DNA from: Notamacropus eugenii
Lineage: Eukaryota; Chordata; Mammalia; Diprotodontia; Macropodidae
Direction of reading: 5' to 3'
Assembly (NCBI RefSeq): GCF_028372415.1
Contig: NC_092879.1
Coordinates: 97,407,067 to 97,471,066 of the forward strand
Length of the DNA stretch: 64,000 nt
Position 1 is the first letter of the stretch. The number at the start of each line of letters is the position of its first letter. The position numbers and the translations under genes were made by a program. This document shows positions 24,640 through 36,904 of the stretch, piece after piece. Below the pieces are notes generated by a model. The model saw only the letters and a program-made list of their open reading frames with translations. It did no database searches and was not told where the DNA came from.

Positions 24640-24850
24640 TGACCAGTGCCCAATGCCCAGCTTAGAGTTGGGGAGACCTGAGCCAGTGTTTCAGATGATA
24701 CTTCCTAGCTGTGTGACCACAAGCTGATTGTTTTGTTTCCCTGAGTCTCAGTTTCCCCATCTGTATAATGGGGACAATAAAAAATACCTACCTCACAGGA
24801 TTGTTCTGAGGATGAAATGAAAAAATGTATGTAAAGTGCTTTCTACACCT
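24640..24850 (+). repeat. MIR SINE
   Basis: Sense MIR: ttcctagctgtgtgaccac, ctcagtttccccatctgt, acctacctcacaggattg. Confidence 0.8.
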
Positions 24851-24914
24851 TGACACAGACCCCGCTCCCCAGAAATTTGGGGAGCAGGGGGGAGGTGGAC
24901 AAGTGTACAGATAA

Positions 24915-25010
24915 CTATGTGGAGGAAGGCATTTCCCTTCCCTAGGCCTCAGTTTCCTCCCCTGTAAAACATGGGAGCTGGACCATATGACCTTGGAAAC
25001 TAGGAGCCTT
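24915..25010 (+). repeat. MIR3-like SINE 3' fragment
   Basis: Words cctaggcctcagtttcctcc and gagctggaccatatgacc. Confidence 0.55.
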
Positions 25011-25489
25011 GGAGGCCAAAGAGAAGAAACTCAAGGCTACAGAGTTTACTTCCACCTTGGGGACAGGGCATGTCAGGTGGTTGTACCTGAGCTGAGCTTT
25101 GAAGGAAAAACATGGTGATGGCCCAGAAATGGGTGACAACATGATGAGTCTAGTTTGTCTGGAGCTCCTGGCACTCCAGGACAAGTAGAGTCAGGGGGGA
25201 GAGGGCTTTGGCATAGAGGTTTAAAGTGCCCTAGGGGTCTAGTGGGAAGATTCATCCTGCATCATCCCACAAGGTTGTCCAAAGACAGAGTGGCCTAGGG
25301 AAGGACAGAGAGCTTCATGGTAGAACAAGGCCCAAGTTCTGCTCCTGGCATTGGCCCAGGGGCACTATGGGATCTCGCCTTGCCCAAACTCATTCTCCCT
25401 ATTGGAAAAATGATGGACTTGGCCCCTAGGAAGCCTTTATTGACCCATTCTCCTCCTTGACTGTCACCTGGGTGAAGGCACATCAGAGT

Positions 25490-26045
25490 CTCTCTAGCTC
25501 CCTTCAAAGGGCAACTCAGGTGCACCTCCTACAGGAGGCCTTTCTGATTTTCCTTACCCCCTCTGCCAATGACTGGCACTGTTTCCCTCTTGGCATGACT
25601 TTGCATTTACTTGTGTGTATGTTGTTAGGCAGATGACCCTTTGGACTCCAAGGCACTATGGTAGATAGATCACTGGTCCTGAAGTCAGGAAGACCTGAGT
25701 TCAAATCCCCCCTCATTCACTTCCTAGCTGTGGGACCTTGGGCAAGTCACTTAACCTTTGTTTGCCTCAGTTTCTCCAACTGTAAGATAGGGATGATAAT
25801 AACAGCACCTACATCACAGTGCTGTAAGGATCAAATGGGGTATTTGTAAAGCATTTAGCATGTGCCTGACACATAGTAGGTGCTTAATAAATGAGAACTA
25901 TTATGTTGTTGTTCCTCTCCCCCGTAGAGTATAAGCCCCCTGAGGGCAGAGACTGTTTACTTTTTGTAAACATAACTTGTAAACATAAACATTTTGTAAG
26001 CCTAAACTTTTTGTACCCATAGTAGGAGCTTAATACATTCCTTTG
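25490..26045 (+). mobile_element. L2 LINE 3' end, split by a MIR
   Basis: Before the MIR: tgcacctcctacaggaggcc and tttgcatttacttgtgtgta. After it: gtagagtataagccccctga, gggcagagactgttta and tagtaggagcttaatac. Confidence 0.72.
25627..25901 (+). repeat. MIR SINE, full length, with target duplication, inserted in L2
   Basis: Complete sense MIR (cctgaagtcaggaagacctg, cctagctgtgggaccttgg, ggtgcttaataaatgagaac). The flanks tatgttgtt at 25618-25626 and 25902-25910 are identical, a 9-bp target duplication. The host L2 resumes after it. Confidence 0.88.
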
Positions 26046-26370
26046 CAAGTGGCTAATCAGAGCAAGGGCTTCCTAACGAGGCCACAGATACCAGGTCGGT
26101 ATGGCCCAGGCCAGCTTCACAATAGCAGAGACCAAGGGAAAGAAGCTGGCAGGGAAGTGCCTACACTAAACATGGATGTCGATGGGTAGAACAAGTGGTA
26201 GGACTGAAGGAGCAAAGCCAATGCCCTTCCCTATCCTCCTGCCCCATGGACATCTGACTGGCCAGGTGCCAACTCCTTTAGCCTAATGGACTCACAAGAT
26301 GCCTACAGGCAACCTCTACCACTTTCCACATCCATCCCTTTGTCATTGTCACCCTTATGAAGAAAGAGTA

Positions 26371-26410
26371 TGAATGAACGAATGAATGAATGAATGAGTG
26401 AATGAATGAG
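26371..26410. repeat. (GAAT)n microsatellite
   Basis: About ten units of tgaa with two variants. Confidence 0.9.
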
Positions 26411-27584
26411 TCTTGCCATACCACTTTACAAAAGTTGCCAACCCTCTCCCCTCCCCCACTAGATTCTGCTACCTCACCAGAACTTCCGTTGACCACGTCT
26501 TCATTGTAGACACAGCCATAAACATAGACACATGTACAAAGAGAAATGGAGAGATTTCTGCTCCTGACAGTGAGAGGCCAGGGAGCTCTGGCAGCAGAGT
26601 TACAGAGAGAAGGGAGGCCATCTGGTACAAGAAGACCATTGCAGAACAATTATCTTAATCACCTAATTAGACAGTTCCCGGTGCCTCTCTGGCTGCCCGA
26701 CAAAGTTGACTGGTCTGAGGGGCAGCAGCTGCTCTACTCTCATCAGGACCACAGGCCATGAGCAGGCTGGCTGACTTGCCAAAACAGCACTGTGGGTCTT
26801 GGTTGCAAACTGGAAGGAAGTCCATGGCTCCAGAGATATTGCCATCATCCCCAAGCCACTCAGGTGGGGAAGTGGAAGTCAAGTCTGCCTCAGTGTCCTG
26901 AAGAGGTCAAAACGTCCTCCACTGCTGAGGATGTAACTCCCCAAAGACCATAGCTGATGCTTAGCAAAGCTCATCTTCAGTGGCCCCAGTTCTCTCCCTC
27001 ACTGATCCTAATCACATACCCTCCTCCTCTCCCAGGCTTGCCTGGATACATCAAGCTCCCTTATCACCACCCTACCCTTCCCAAACAATGGCCCCCCTTC
27101 TAATTCTTGCTAGGACTTGTCCCACAAAGCTTCCCTGACCCTAGATCCTCAAAACTCACTGCTTCCTAGGTGTGGCCCCTAGGACCTAAGGCAGGGAAGT
27201 CCTTGATGGCTTACAAGGACTTCATTTCTCATTGCATTTTATCTGGGGCCTTCTGAAGCCACGATATCTTTCCTCAAAGGGATAACTTATTAATGGTAAG
27301 ATTTCAGGCATTAAAGTATAGCCTGAGGAGAGAATGTAAAGTCCTGTGTTTGAGACCCACAAAACCTGAACCATACAAGTGTGGATTAGAGGAGGTGTTG
27401 CCCCAAAGCATCGCCTATAAAGAAGCCTTGGGACTCTGAGTGGACTGGAAGCTTAATAATAATCAGTAGACTTGGCTTTTCCTTTGGGTAAAGGTAACAG
27501 TAGCCCCCAAAAGTCACCAGGAAAAGAAATTTGACCCAGGACTTCATTAATGGAGCCAAAGCATCAAGAATAAAGGTAGGGATT

Positions 27585-28420
27585 GTCCCTCAGTCCATCG
27601 ACAAGTATTTATTAAGCACTTACTATGTGCCATGCACTGTGTTATACACTGGAGAAACAAGTAAAAAAAATAAATTATTTCTACTTCCAAAGGGTTTATA
27701 TTCTGAGGAAGATCAGTAGATATTGAAATTATATACAGCATAAAGAGAAGCTAGTAAATGTGAACACATACAAAGTGGTTAAATCCAAGGTAGTTTGAGA
27801 GAGTGTGTGGCCAACACAGAAAGGATGGGGCCAGAGCCAGGATGTGACAAGTTTTAACATCGAAATCTGGGGGTTTGGATCATAAAGCCAACACTAGACT
27901 ACTGGAGTTGTCTTTGTAGAGGAGACACACTGTCAGATCCGTCCTTAGGGAAAATCATAGGATGGGCTGGAGTGGGGAGAGACTCGAGGCAGGAGCCAAT
28001 TAAGAGGCTGCTGCAATAATTCAGACAAGAGGCGAGGGGAGGGCCTGACCTAAGGTGGCAGCTGTGGGATCAGAGAGAAGGGGTCAGGTGCAAGAGACAT
28101 TATGAAGGTCAGTCTGACAACTGATTGTGTGTGAGGAAGAGTATTCATAATGAACCTTGAATATTAGGAAGATGGTGGCACCTTCAACAGAAAGAGGAAA
28201 GCACAGAAGAAGGGGAGGCTTAGGGAAAAAAGAAAACGAGTCTAGTTTTAGACATGGCAAGTTTAAGAGATTTCTGGGACATTCAGTTTGAAATAGCCAA
28301 TAGGGAATTAGTTACCTAGGACTGAAAGCTCAGAGGAGAGACTGAGGCTGGATATGTAAGCCTGGGAATAATGTATATAGAGATGATAATTAAACTATGA
28401 TAGTAGATAAGGATGAGGGG
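27585..28420 (-). mobile_element. L2-type LINE, about 830 bp
   Basis: Antisense L2: aagtatttattaagcactta, ctatgtgccatgcactgtg, then diverged body with aggagccaattaagaggctg, ctgcaataattcagacaag and gtctagttttagacatgg. Confidence 0.75.
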
Positions 28421-28559
28421 TGTCTCTCTGTGTAGAAGAGACAGAGAGACACAGAGAAGGCCAGAGAGAACTACGAAGGAGCAGTCAGAGAGGTGAACCA
28501 GGAGTCCTCTGCCCTGGTCAGGCTGCAGGTGGTGGTGTGTTTAGTTATTTTAGGAAAAT

Positions 28560-28660
28560 AACCATTCAATTCAATAATCACTGAAGCCTCCATTATGTGC
28601 CAGGCTCCATCCTAGGCACCAGGGGGACAAAGACAAAAACAAGCTAGTGCCTGATAAACG
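28560..28660 (-). mobile_element. L2 LINE 3' end, short
   Basis: Antisense: cctccattatgtgccaggct, ccatcctaggcaccagggg, gacaaagacaaaaac. Confidence 0.65.
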
Positions 28661-29419
28661 CCCTGTTGAGCCTGGCTAACTCCAAGCTCCTTGGCCTGGT
28701 GACCAGTTCTTAGAGGGTGGCTGGCATTCCAGGACTTCAAGGGGAGCTGGGTTGTTCATTGTTTAGCACTGAACTTGTTAGATGTTACTGCAATAACCTC
28801 ACAATTCATCTTCCTCCACTGGATCCCAGATGAAGACACAGACTTCCTGGGATTCTGTTTTAAATCCTGGTTTTTGTAGTAAAGTTGAGTTGTGGTTCAT
28901 TTTAATGAAAGGTGGTGAGGACTTGATCTAGGGTGATCTGGGCCGTGTGAGTAACGAGGAGTCAGATGTGAGCCATCCCGTAGTGTGGAGGGAGAAATTG
29001 GTTGGATCAGAGTGTGGGAGAAGGAGACAGACAGCCTTCCACGGTTGGGAGCTTGGGTGAGTGGGAGATGCTATGTCCAAAGTGTCCTTGGATCCCCAGG
29101 GACTGGAACAAGGATGGACACAGCAGACATTCAAGAAATCTTTCCTATGTTACTGAAGCTGGCACCATTAAATGCTGTGTGACTTGGACTGGGACCTGCC
29201 CAGTGATTTTCCCTTGTGTGCTCATGTCCATTTGCTGGGTCTACATCCAGCAGAGGTCCCAAGCCAGAGCTCACTTTGGTTACCTCGTTTGGGGGAAAGG
29301 AATGACAAGATGCTACCTGTCTTTCTCACCTTGCTCCTTTTTTCACACATGGAAAGATTAGATAGAGATACTGTACTGAAAACATGTTTCAGATTTTTCA
29401 GTCGAGAGAGTCTTGGCAA

Positions 29420-29575
29420 CAGTCAAAAGATCCTGGAATCAGAGGCCCTGGGACCCAGTCCTGCCTCTGCCATTTACTCTCTATTAGACCCTGGGCAGTT
29501 TCTCAGTTTTCTTTTCTGTAAAATGAGGGGAGTTGCCCCGAGGGCCTCCTAGGTCACCTCTAACTCTACAATCTT
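29420..29575 (+). repeat. MIR3/Ther-2-like SINE just upstream of the TRPC5 start exon
   Basis: Sense words: cctggaatcagaggccctgg, tctgccatttactctct, ctcagttttcttttctgt, aaaatgaggggagttg, then cctcctaggtcacctctaac. It ends about 120 bp before the acceptor at 29697. Confidence 0.75.
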
Positions 29576-29697
29576 GTATGATCTCAGTGACCAACTGGCC
29601 CCGAGATATCCCCTCCCTTTTGGGTCCACTCCCATTGTCATTGGAGGCCCTGAGACTCTTTGACACATGCCTGTTCTCCCTTTCTCTCCCCACCCAG

Positions 29698-30252
<555 letters not shown>

Positions 30253-30529
30253 TGAGACTGGCTTAGCCTCCTTTCCAGGAAGCTTGGCACAACTGGCAAC
30301 TAGAGAAAAGCTGGTCTAGGGACAAGGCTGCGAGAGGATGGGGATGGGGACGTCCCCTTCTGGGAGTGGAAGCCTGGGAGAGTCCATGTATCACTTGGTA
30401 AAGTTCTCAATCCCTCTGTAGCTTTGTGCTTGATAAAGCTAGGATTTCTAATTCTGGATTGGAAGCTGACCAGAAATAAGGAGGTGATTGCCCCATAGGG
30501 TGCCCCCATCAAACCCCATCTGGAGGATT

Positions 30530-30760
30530 TGGTTCAGTTTAGGCTGGTAGAGGGCTTTGAAACCTTGCCATATGAGGATCGACAAAAGGAAGAGGGGAGA
30601 GGGGACCTGACGGTTGGTTTGAAATATTTGAAGAGTTGTCCCAGGGAAAAGGGATTCTGCTGGGCCCCAGAGAGCCAAACCAGGAACAAGAGGGAGATGC
30701 TGCCAAGAGGCAGATTTGGGCCTGAGATGTTAAGAAAACCTTTGGCCCAGTGAGAGTCAG
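30530..30760 (+). mobile_element. L3/CR1 LINE 3' fragment
   Basis: Sense L3: ttgccatatgaggatcgac, gtttgaaatatttgaagagt, tctgctgggccccagag, ccaagaggcagatttggg. Confidence 0.68.
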
Positions 30761-30894
30761 CCCAAAGTGCGATGGGCTCCCCTTCATCTGGGCCTCCTAG
30801 CAAAGGCTAGATGGCTGCTTGACTGGGCTGTAGATGCCCACTAGATGCCCACTGAGACCCCTCAATTCTGGTTTGAAATTCAGGAACAAAGGTC

Positions 30895-31010
30895 AGTAAC
30901 AAAGGCCTTTCAGCCTAGAAATAAACTTAGTGACCATCTCGGCTGACCTCTTCATCTTAGTCCAGAGAGGAGAAGGGACTTGCTCAAAGCCACACAGTGA
31001 GCTGGTTTTC
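30895..31010 (-). repeat. MIR3-like SINE fragment
   Basis: Antisense words: cttagtgaccatctcggctg, ggagaagggacttgctcaaa, gccacacagtgagctgg. Confidence 0.55.
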
Positions 31011-31234
31011 TCAGCATTTCTTAGTGGGTTTAGTTTCCTATTGCGGGACTCTTCTCTGACCAGAGGCAGAAGGATAAATAAGGCAGTCAGTTGACCAGCC
31101 ACAGAGAGGGGAAGAGGGAGAGAGACAGACAGACAGAGGAAACCTTCTGCTCACTTCCTTTGCTTTTCCTTGTGCCTCTCCATCCCCACCCTGCCATAGC
31201 TGGCTCCCTTATTTGACTAGAGACTTTAATCTTT

Positions 31235-31370
31235 GGGGTCAACATTCAGTATTCAATTCAACATTCAATAAGCATTTACCAAGTACCTACTATGTGCTTC
31301 CCACTGTGGTAGACACTGTGGATCCCAAACCAAAAAAGCCCTCAAGAAGCCTTTGCTCAAGTCCAGTGGC
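31235..31370 (-). mobile_element. L2 LINE 3' end
   Basis: Antisense: caataagcatttaccaagta, cctactatgtgcttcccact, agacactgtggatccc. Confidence 0.68.
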
Positions 31371-31835
31371 CTTTCTAAACTTCTCTAGAGATGCCAGCAT
31401 TGTCTGCCTCTGCCCCTTCCCAGGGTTCTCTGGAGTCTGCCATCCTTACTCATTTGTCCATGACAGATGGCTTCGAATCCACACTGACTTCCCTGATGTG
31501 CTAGCAAAGCTGTCTCAACACCTCCACTGAGCGAGGCTTTATTCTGTTTAGGAATTTTGTAGAGTTTGCCAAAGAACAGCGAGCTCCAGGGCTGAAGCAC
31601 TCAGGTACAGCTCTTGGTATCATCCTGAGCCCAAGGTAGAGAGCTGACATGGCAGGCTTCGGGAGAAAGGGTCTTCTAGAGACCACTCTTAGCTGTCTGC
31701 ACTGAAAAGAAAAATTTCTTTTCCTTCCCTATGATTTGAAGGCACCTGATAGAAAAGGGCCCTCTAACGTCTAGAATGGAAGCAGTTCACTATATATATA
31801 TTACAGAGGAAACTCTCAGACCGTTGCCCAAATCC

Positions 31836-31897
31836 CCAACCCAATCAAGCCACCATATAGCTAACTGCCAGTTTGGCTCTCCAGGGTCATTGAGTAG
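31836..31897. repeat. 62-bp direct duplication, copy A
   Basis: The segment from ccaacccaatcaagccacc to gggtcattgagtag recurs at 32956-33017 with 58 of 62 bases identical, 1,120 bp away in the same direction. It matches no repeat family I know. Confidence 0.9.
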
Positions 31898-32384
31898 GCC
31901 AAGAGCTGGTCTTTATTCCAGGCTGACCAGGAGGATGACTTCAATTCTCTTATTTGATTTGACCATGGCAACCTAGGTCTACACCAAAAGAGCAAACTGA
32001 AGAGGGACCAGCTGGCTCTGAGAAGAGCCTCCCACATTGGGGGGGGGAGGGGGCAGGGAACAACACCTGTTCGGGATGGCCAGCCATGAACAGCTCTTGC
32101 TCTGAGGATAATGAGCCCCACTTCTATTGTACCTTAGACCTGGCCAGTCCAACAAGCACTTATTGATTTATCAAGGAGCCAGCCTTGGAATCAGGAAACC
32201 CTGCCTTTGAATCCCACCTCTGACAGACACAAGGACCAATCATCCAACCTCAAAGGGTCCCAGGCAACTCGAAGCTACAGATTTGTTAAGCTGGTATGCA
32301 TCAGTGGAGGGAGTTTCCACACCAGGACATGAATTCAGCTGGCTCTGGATTCCCCAACCCCCTTTGGCCTCTCCTACCAAAAAA

Positions 32385-32620
32385 AAAATGTGTAAGGTGC
32401 TAGGCTAGGTTATAGAAATACAAAAAATACAAGAAGTTCTTGACCACAAGGAAGTTTTAATTTACTATGGGGAGAAATGATTAGTAAATACATATTAATT
32501 TCCTTACAACAACCCTGTGAAGTGGGTAACTTAGGTACAGTTATTCCCAGTTTATAGATGAAGAAACCGCGATTCCCAGACGTTAGTGACTTGGCCATCT
32601 AGTGAATCTCAGAACCCACT
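32385..32620 (-). repeat. L2 3' end followed by a MIR fragment
   Basis: 32385-32475 reads as an antisense L2 terminus (gtaaggtgctaggctagg, gaagttcttgaccacaagg). 32485-32620 is antisense MIR (acaacaaccctgtgaagtgg, ccagtttatagatgaagaa). Confidence 0.6.
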
Positions 32621-32955
32621 GGAACCCTAGAGAAAGGACCCTCCTGAGGAAGGGGAGACAAAGTCTGACTCTTAGAGGCAGGATCCTAATTCCAAGCCAA
32701 GGGCTGCTCCACTGGACCAGTGACCCATGTCATCGCCAAAGCTAGACTTGAAAATGAAGCTTCTCCTGCCCCTAGTCTGTTACTTCCCCAAAGCCAGCCT
32801 GGGGCTGAGACACTGATATCCAGTCCAGCTGTCATCACATACCACAGGTGCCATAGAGAAGGGAGATGGGCATTTACCTTTCGGCTCTCAGTGGGTCATT
32901 GATTGAGCAGGCTCTGTCTCATTGAAAACATGGCGGTCCCCGCTTGCCTGGCCTG

Positions 32956-33017
32956 CCAACCCAATCAAGCCACCATGTAGCTAATTGCCGATTTGGCTCT
33001 CCAGGGTCATTGAGTAG
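32956..33017. repeat. 62-bp direct duplication, copy B
   Basis: Second copy of the segment at 31836-31897. The flanks of the two copies are unrelated. Confidence 0.9.
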
Positions 33018-33129
33018 ACCTAGAGAGCCATACTTACCAAAGGTCTGGGTGGGGGGCAGCTAATTGAAAACTTATTCTTCTCACCTGCTGATGGCCTCAG
33101 TGTTCACCATAACCCTTTCTCAACCCTTT

Positions 33130-33430
33130 TCCCATTTGCTCTTCACATGAGCCTACAATCCTGTGAGGATCGAGTCAGCAGCATTTAATGTAAGCTCCTT
33201 AAGGGACCAGCACCCAGGCCTGAGCAGGTGTTTAACACAAACTCTGTGTATTGAATTGATGGAAGTAGGACACGATCATCCCCACCTAATAGATAAGGAA
33301 ATTGGGGCTCTGAGAGGTTGCGGCTCTCCCCAAAGTCACACAGCTAGTTCCTATTTGAAGCAAACCTCAAACCCATGGCCTCAGATCTCAAGCCTAGTAC
33401 TCTTTCCAGTGTGTCTGGGTATGTTCACGC
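33130..33430 (-). repeat. MIR SINE, apparently split by a short L2 3' end (plus)
   Basis: Antisense MIR (tacaatcctgtgagg, then taataggataag-type sequence, tcacacagctagttcct). It is broken at about 33172-33262 by sense L2-like sequence (aatgtaagctccttaagg, gtgtttaacacaaac, tattgaattgatgg). Confidence 0.5.
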
Positions 33431-33529
33431 ACAGTCATTTATTATAAACGCAGCAGTGGGAGGGATCTAGGAGTGACTGCAACAGAGTCATGGCCTTGAC
33501 GTCTCTGGCCTCAGTGTCACTGCTCAAGC

Positions 33530-33690
33530 TTTCCCTTCTTTCCTCTACCTCTCTGAATTCAGGCTGCCTTTCAAAATGCAAACCAAGTGTTGCCTCCTCT
33601 AGGAAGTTCTCCCTGGTTGCTCCAGCCTTGGGAATGAGTTCTGCCTTTTGGTGTTCTTTCTGAGCTCAGAATCTCTCTGGTTTACAAGAC
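33530..33690 (+). mobile_element. L2-like LINE fragment
   Basis: Words gttgcctcctctaggaagtt, ctccctggttgctccagcc fit the L2 3' region. No terminus is seen. Confidence 0.45.
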
Positions 33691-33699
33691 TGATTATTG

Positions 33700-33875
33700 A
33701 ATCACAGATTTAGACTTGGAAGGGACCTTAGAGGGCATCAGATCCCACCAGTTCATTATACAGATGTGGAAACTGAGGCAGGCAGAGGTGAGATGACTTT
33801 CTCTGGATCACACAGGTAGGCGCTGTCTGAGGCTGCATTGAACTTGGGTCTTCCGGACCAGCACTCTGGCCACTG
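33700..33875 (-). repeat. MIR3/Ther-2-like SINE
   Basis: Antisense: cagatttagacttggaaggg, accttagagggcatcagatc, gtggaaactgaggcaggc, tggatcacacaggtagg. Confidence 0.78.
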
Positions 33876-33879
33876 TATC

Positions 33880-34025
33880 AGTCAGAGCACTGACATTGGA
33901 ATCAGGCAGCCTGTTTTGGATCTCAGCTCCGGTGGCTGTGATCTCTGTGGCCTTGGATGAGTCACTGAACCTTTCTGGTCCTCAGTTCCTTCATCCAAAC
34001 CAGGGATATTATTTAAACCTTGAAA
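33880..34025 (+). repeat. MIR SINE fragment
   Basis: Sense: gacattggaatcaggcagcc, gatctctgtggccttggatg, agtcactgaacctttctgg. Confidence 0.62.
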
Positions 34026-34109
34026 GGCTGCATAAAGTGATCTCTAACTAAGCACATCTCAGCTTAAGATCTTCTTGCTTAAAATAATCATTTAAGGTAG
34101 TGTAGTTTT

Positions 34110-34570
34110 CTCACAATCCAATCCACCAAGATTTATTGAGTTCCCACTGTTTACCTGCACTGTGCTAGGCTCCACAGATTCAAAGACCAGGGGGCACTGG
34201 GGAGACAACATATACACAGATATTTTTTTAAAATAGTAAATAATTTGAGGGGCTAGGGTATGGGGATCATAAAAGACCTTATATAAGAGATGGCTGAGCC
34301 TTGAAAGGAGGTAAGGAAGCTAAGACAGAGGGGAGAAGGGAGGACATTCCAGGCATGAAGTGAGAGGTAGGAGTAGGGAGGAGGTCCACCTTTGCAAAAG
34401 TATGGTGGTGGGAACTGAAATATCATATTGAGTAACAAGTAGATCATAAAGTATCTGATGAGAAGGAATATGACCCCATTAGGATTTTGCATTGGTGTAG
34501 CCTGGAGGCCATAGGAGGAGCCTCTGAAGCTTTTGGAGGGGGAGAGTGATGTGGTCAGACCCATGCACAT
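34110..34570 (-). mobile_element. L2-type LINE, about 460 bp
   Basis: Antisense: agatttattgagttcccact, gcactgtgctaggctccac, then tgagccttgaaaggagg, gacattccaggcatgaag, gagagtgatgtggtcaga. These are the usual L2 antisense words in the right order. Confidence 0.75.
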
Positions 34571-34604
34571 GGCAGTTCTGTGGAGGATTGTCTGTATCCC
34601 CCAT

Positions 34605-34665
34605 GGGACCTCACTTTCCCCAGTCCTGGCACATAATAAGCACTTAGTAAATGTTTGTTGACTGC
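34605..34665 (+). mobile_element. L2/MIR 3' terminus, very short
   Basis: The stretch cctggcacataataagcact tagtaaatgtttgttgactg. Confidence 0.5.
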
Positions 34666-35404
34666 CCCATAAAGAAGGGTCAGGCAGCTACCACCATCCT
34701 GTAGCACTGCTCTTTCCTCTGGGAGGCTAATAGGCCCTAAGCCATGGGTGGCAAGAAGTAGGGGGCAAAGAGTAGCAGGGGGCAGGAGAACAAAGCACAG
34801 GAGGCCCAAGAGGAAGAGGAGAAGGAGGAAGAAGAATACATTCTGCCATGGTCAGGACACACTATCCTCAGCTTGTTGTAAATGCAGCTGCTCTTTCTAA
34901 GCCAAGAAATAGTAAGTGGTATCAGAGGAAGGGAAATTATGTGGGGAAAACATTTTCTTTTCCTGAGGTGGTGAAGGGAAAATAGATGATTAAATAGAGG
35001 AGATCACCAAAACGTTCAAGGACCTTTGTGGGGACTCAGCCCCTGGACCGTGGGAAGAAACCCTTCCACAACTGAGCAGTGGCACGCAGATACAACTTAA
35101 GCCACAGAACGTGCTTTTTTAAAAAGTGCTTTAGCCAACCCCGTAATTTCTTCTTGGCCACAGTGTCCCCACAAATCGCCTGCTCATGTCAACTTGCTGA
35201 GCAGAGACCTGTTGGCAGCCTGAAGTCTCCTGAGAAGGCAGCCATGCTCTTTGTTCTTTTGAGAGACCCACCATGGCCCAGACTGATGCTACCTCTCCCA
35301 AAAGTCAATCCTGGAAGGCAGAGTCCAGCAAATGGGGCTCCCAGTGGGAAACCTATGACTGTTGCTACTTGGAAGAAGCAAAAGGCAGCTTCCTGCCCTC
35401 ATTG

Positions 35405-35590
35405 AGGTCATAGGGTTATAGGCCCAGAGCTAGTAGGGCCCTTAAAGGTCATCTGTTCCAACTTCATGTCATGACCCAAGTTAGGGACCTAGAGCTCCTG
35501 TCTGGGATGAAAAAGGGAAACGCCTTGCCTGGAGTTACACGGGTGAGTAGGGGAGTCTGAATTTGAACCCAAGCTTTCTGAATCTATGTC
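35405..35590 (-). repeat. MIR3/Ther-2-like SINE
   Basis: Antisense: gggcccttaaaggtcatctg, gccttgcctggagttacac, ctgaatttgaacccaagc. Confidence 0.62.
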
Positions 35591-35629
35591 TGGCATTTTG
35601 GGCTTATTTTTTTTACTTTTATTGAATTA

Positions 35630-35720
35630 AAAAGACCTTTACAATGACCTTGTCAGGTAGGTCTTAAAAGTAATGCTATCCCATTTTATAGGTGAAGAAA
35701 CTGAAGTCTATTAGATGAGA
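35630..35720 (-). repeat. MIR SINE fragment
   Basis: Antisense: acaatgaccttgtcaggtag, ccattttataggtgaagaaa. Confidence 0.6.
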
Positions 35721-36599
35721 ATTCTGCAGCTTTTCCTAATAAAAAGAAAATTAACAAAAGAGACATAAAAAGTCCTAAATTTTCTTTTAAATATATATTT
35801 ATTTTTCAGTTCTCAACATTCACTTCCACAAGAATTTGAATTCAAAATTTTCTTCCCATGTCTCCCCACCCCCCATCCCAGGACACCATGCACCCCTCCA
35901 CCCCTTTCTCCAGTCTGTCCTCCCTTCTCTTACACCCCTCTTCTTCCATTCCCTTCCCTTCTATTTTCCTGTAGGGCAAAATAGATTTCTATACCCCACT
36001 GCCTGTATATCTTATTTTCCAGTTGCATGCTAAAACAATTTTTAACATTCATTATTAAAGCTTTGAGTTCTATATTCTCTCCCTTCCTCCCTCCCCACCC
36101 ACCCTCATTGAGAAAACAAGCAAGTCACTGTAGGTCATATATGTGTAAGAATGCAAAAGACTTCCATAATAGTTATGTTGGGGAAAGACTAACCACATTT
36201 CCCTCTGTCCTATCCTGCTCTTCATTTTTTCCGTTCTCTCCCTTGACCTGTCCTCCCACAATAATGTTTGCTTCTGATTATTCCTTTCCCCAATTTGCTG
36301 TCCCTTCTATTATCTTCCCTCTCCTATCCCCTTCTCCCCTGCCTTCCTGCAGGATAAAATAGATTTCCACATCCAATTGAGTGTGCATGTTATTCGCTCC
36401 TTAAGCCAAATCCCATGAGAGTAAGGCTCATTTACTTTCTTTTATCTTCCCCTCCATTGTAAAAGCTCTTTCTTGCCTCTTTTATGTGAGATGATTTGCT
36501 ACATTCTGACTCTCCCTTTCGCTTATTCCTTGTACATTCCACTCAATAGTAAATTTTAATTTTTTTAGGTATTCTCCCTTCATATTCAGCTCACTCTGT

Positions 36600-36735
36600 A
36601 TCCTCTATGTATATTTATATACATACACACATACATCTATGTACACATACAAACCTACATACATATAATATACACACACATACATACCCATACATACCTA
36701 CACACACATATATGTGTGTGTATGTGTGTATGTAT
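36600..36735. repeat. TA/CA/TG-rich microsatellite in the HAL1 3' UTR
   Basis: Imperfect tracts of tacatacaca type followed by tatgtgtgtgtatg make a simple repeat with a palindromic CA-then-TG arrangement. Confidence 0.75.
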
Positions 36736-36904
36736 TCCCTTTAATGAACCTAATGCTGAAAAGGGTCTCATGAGTTACAAATAGCATCTTTCCATGTAGG
36801 AATGTAAACAGTTCAACTTTAATGAGTTCCTTAGGGCTTCTCTTTCCTGTTTACCTTTTCATGTTTCTCTTGATTCTTATATTTGAGAGTCAAATTTTCT
36901 ATTC

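Larger units (their letters stand above)
1..29697 (+). other. TRPC5: TRPC5 intron upstream of the start exon (or 5' flank); non-coding
   Basis: No exon is recognisable here. Open frames are short and mostly fall in repeats (L2, L3/CR1, RTE, MIR). Stretches over 300 bp in which I see neither gene nor clear repeat are: 1-2400 (apart from the G-run and a possible conserved block at 1640-1910), 3450-3825, 4080-4470, 7005-7450, 7840-9085, 10140-11420, 11620-12200, 12970-14210, 14450-14880, 16020-16440, 18560-19040, 21190-22260, 22500-23020, 23700-24640, 25010-25490, 26050-26370, 26420-27580 and 28665-29415. The non-coding first exon of TRPC5 is probably further upstream, outside the window. Confidence 0.7.
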
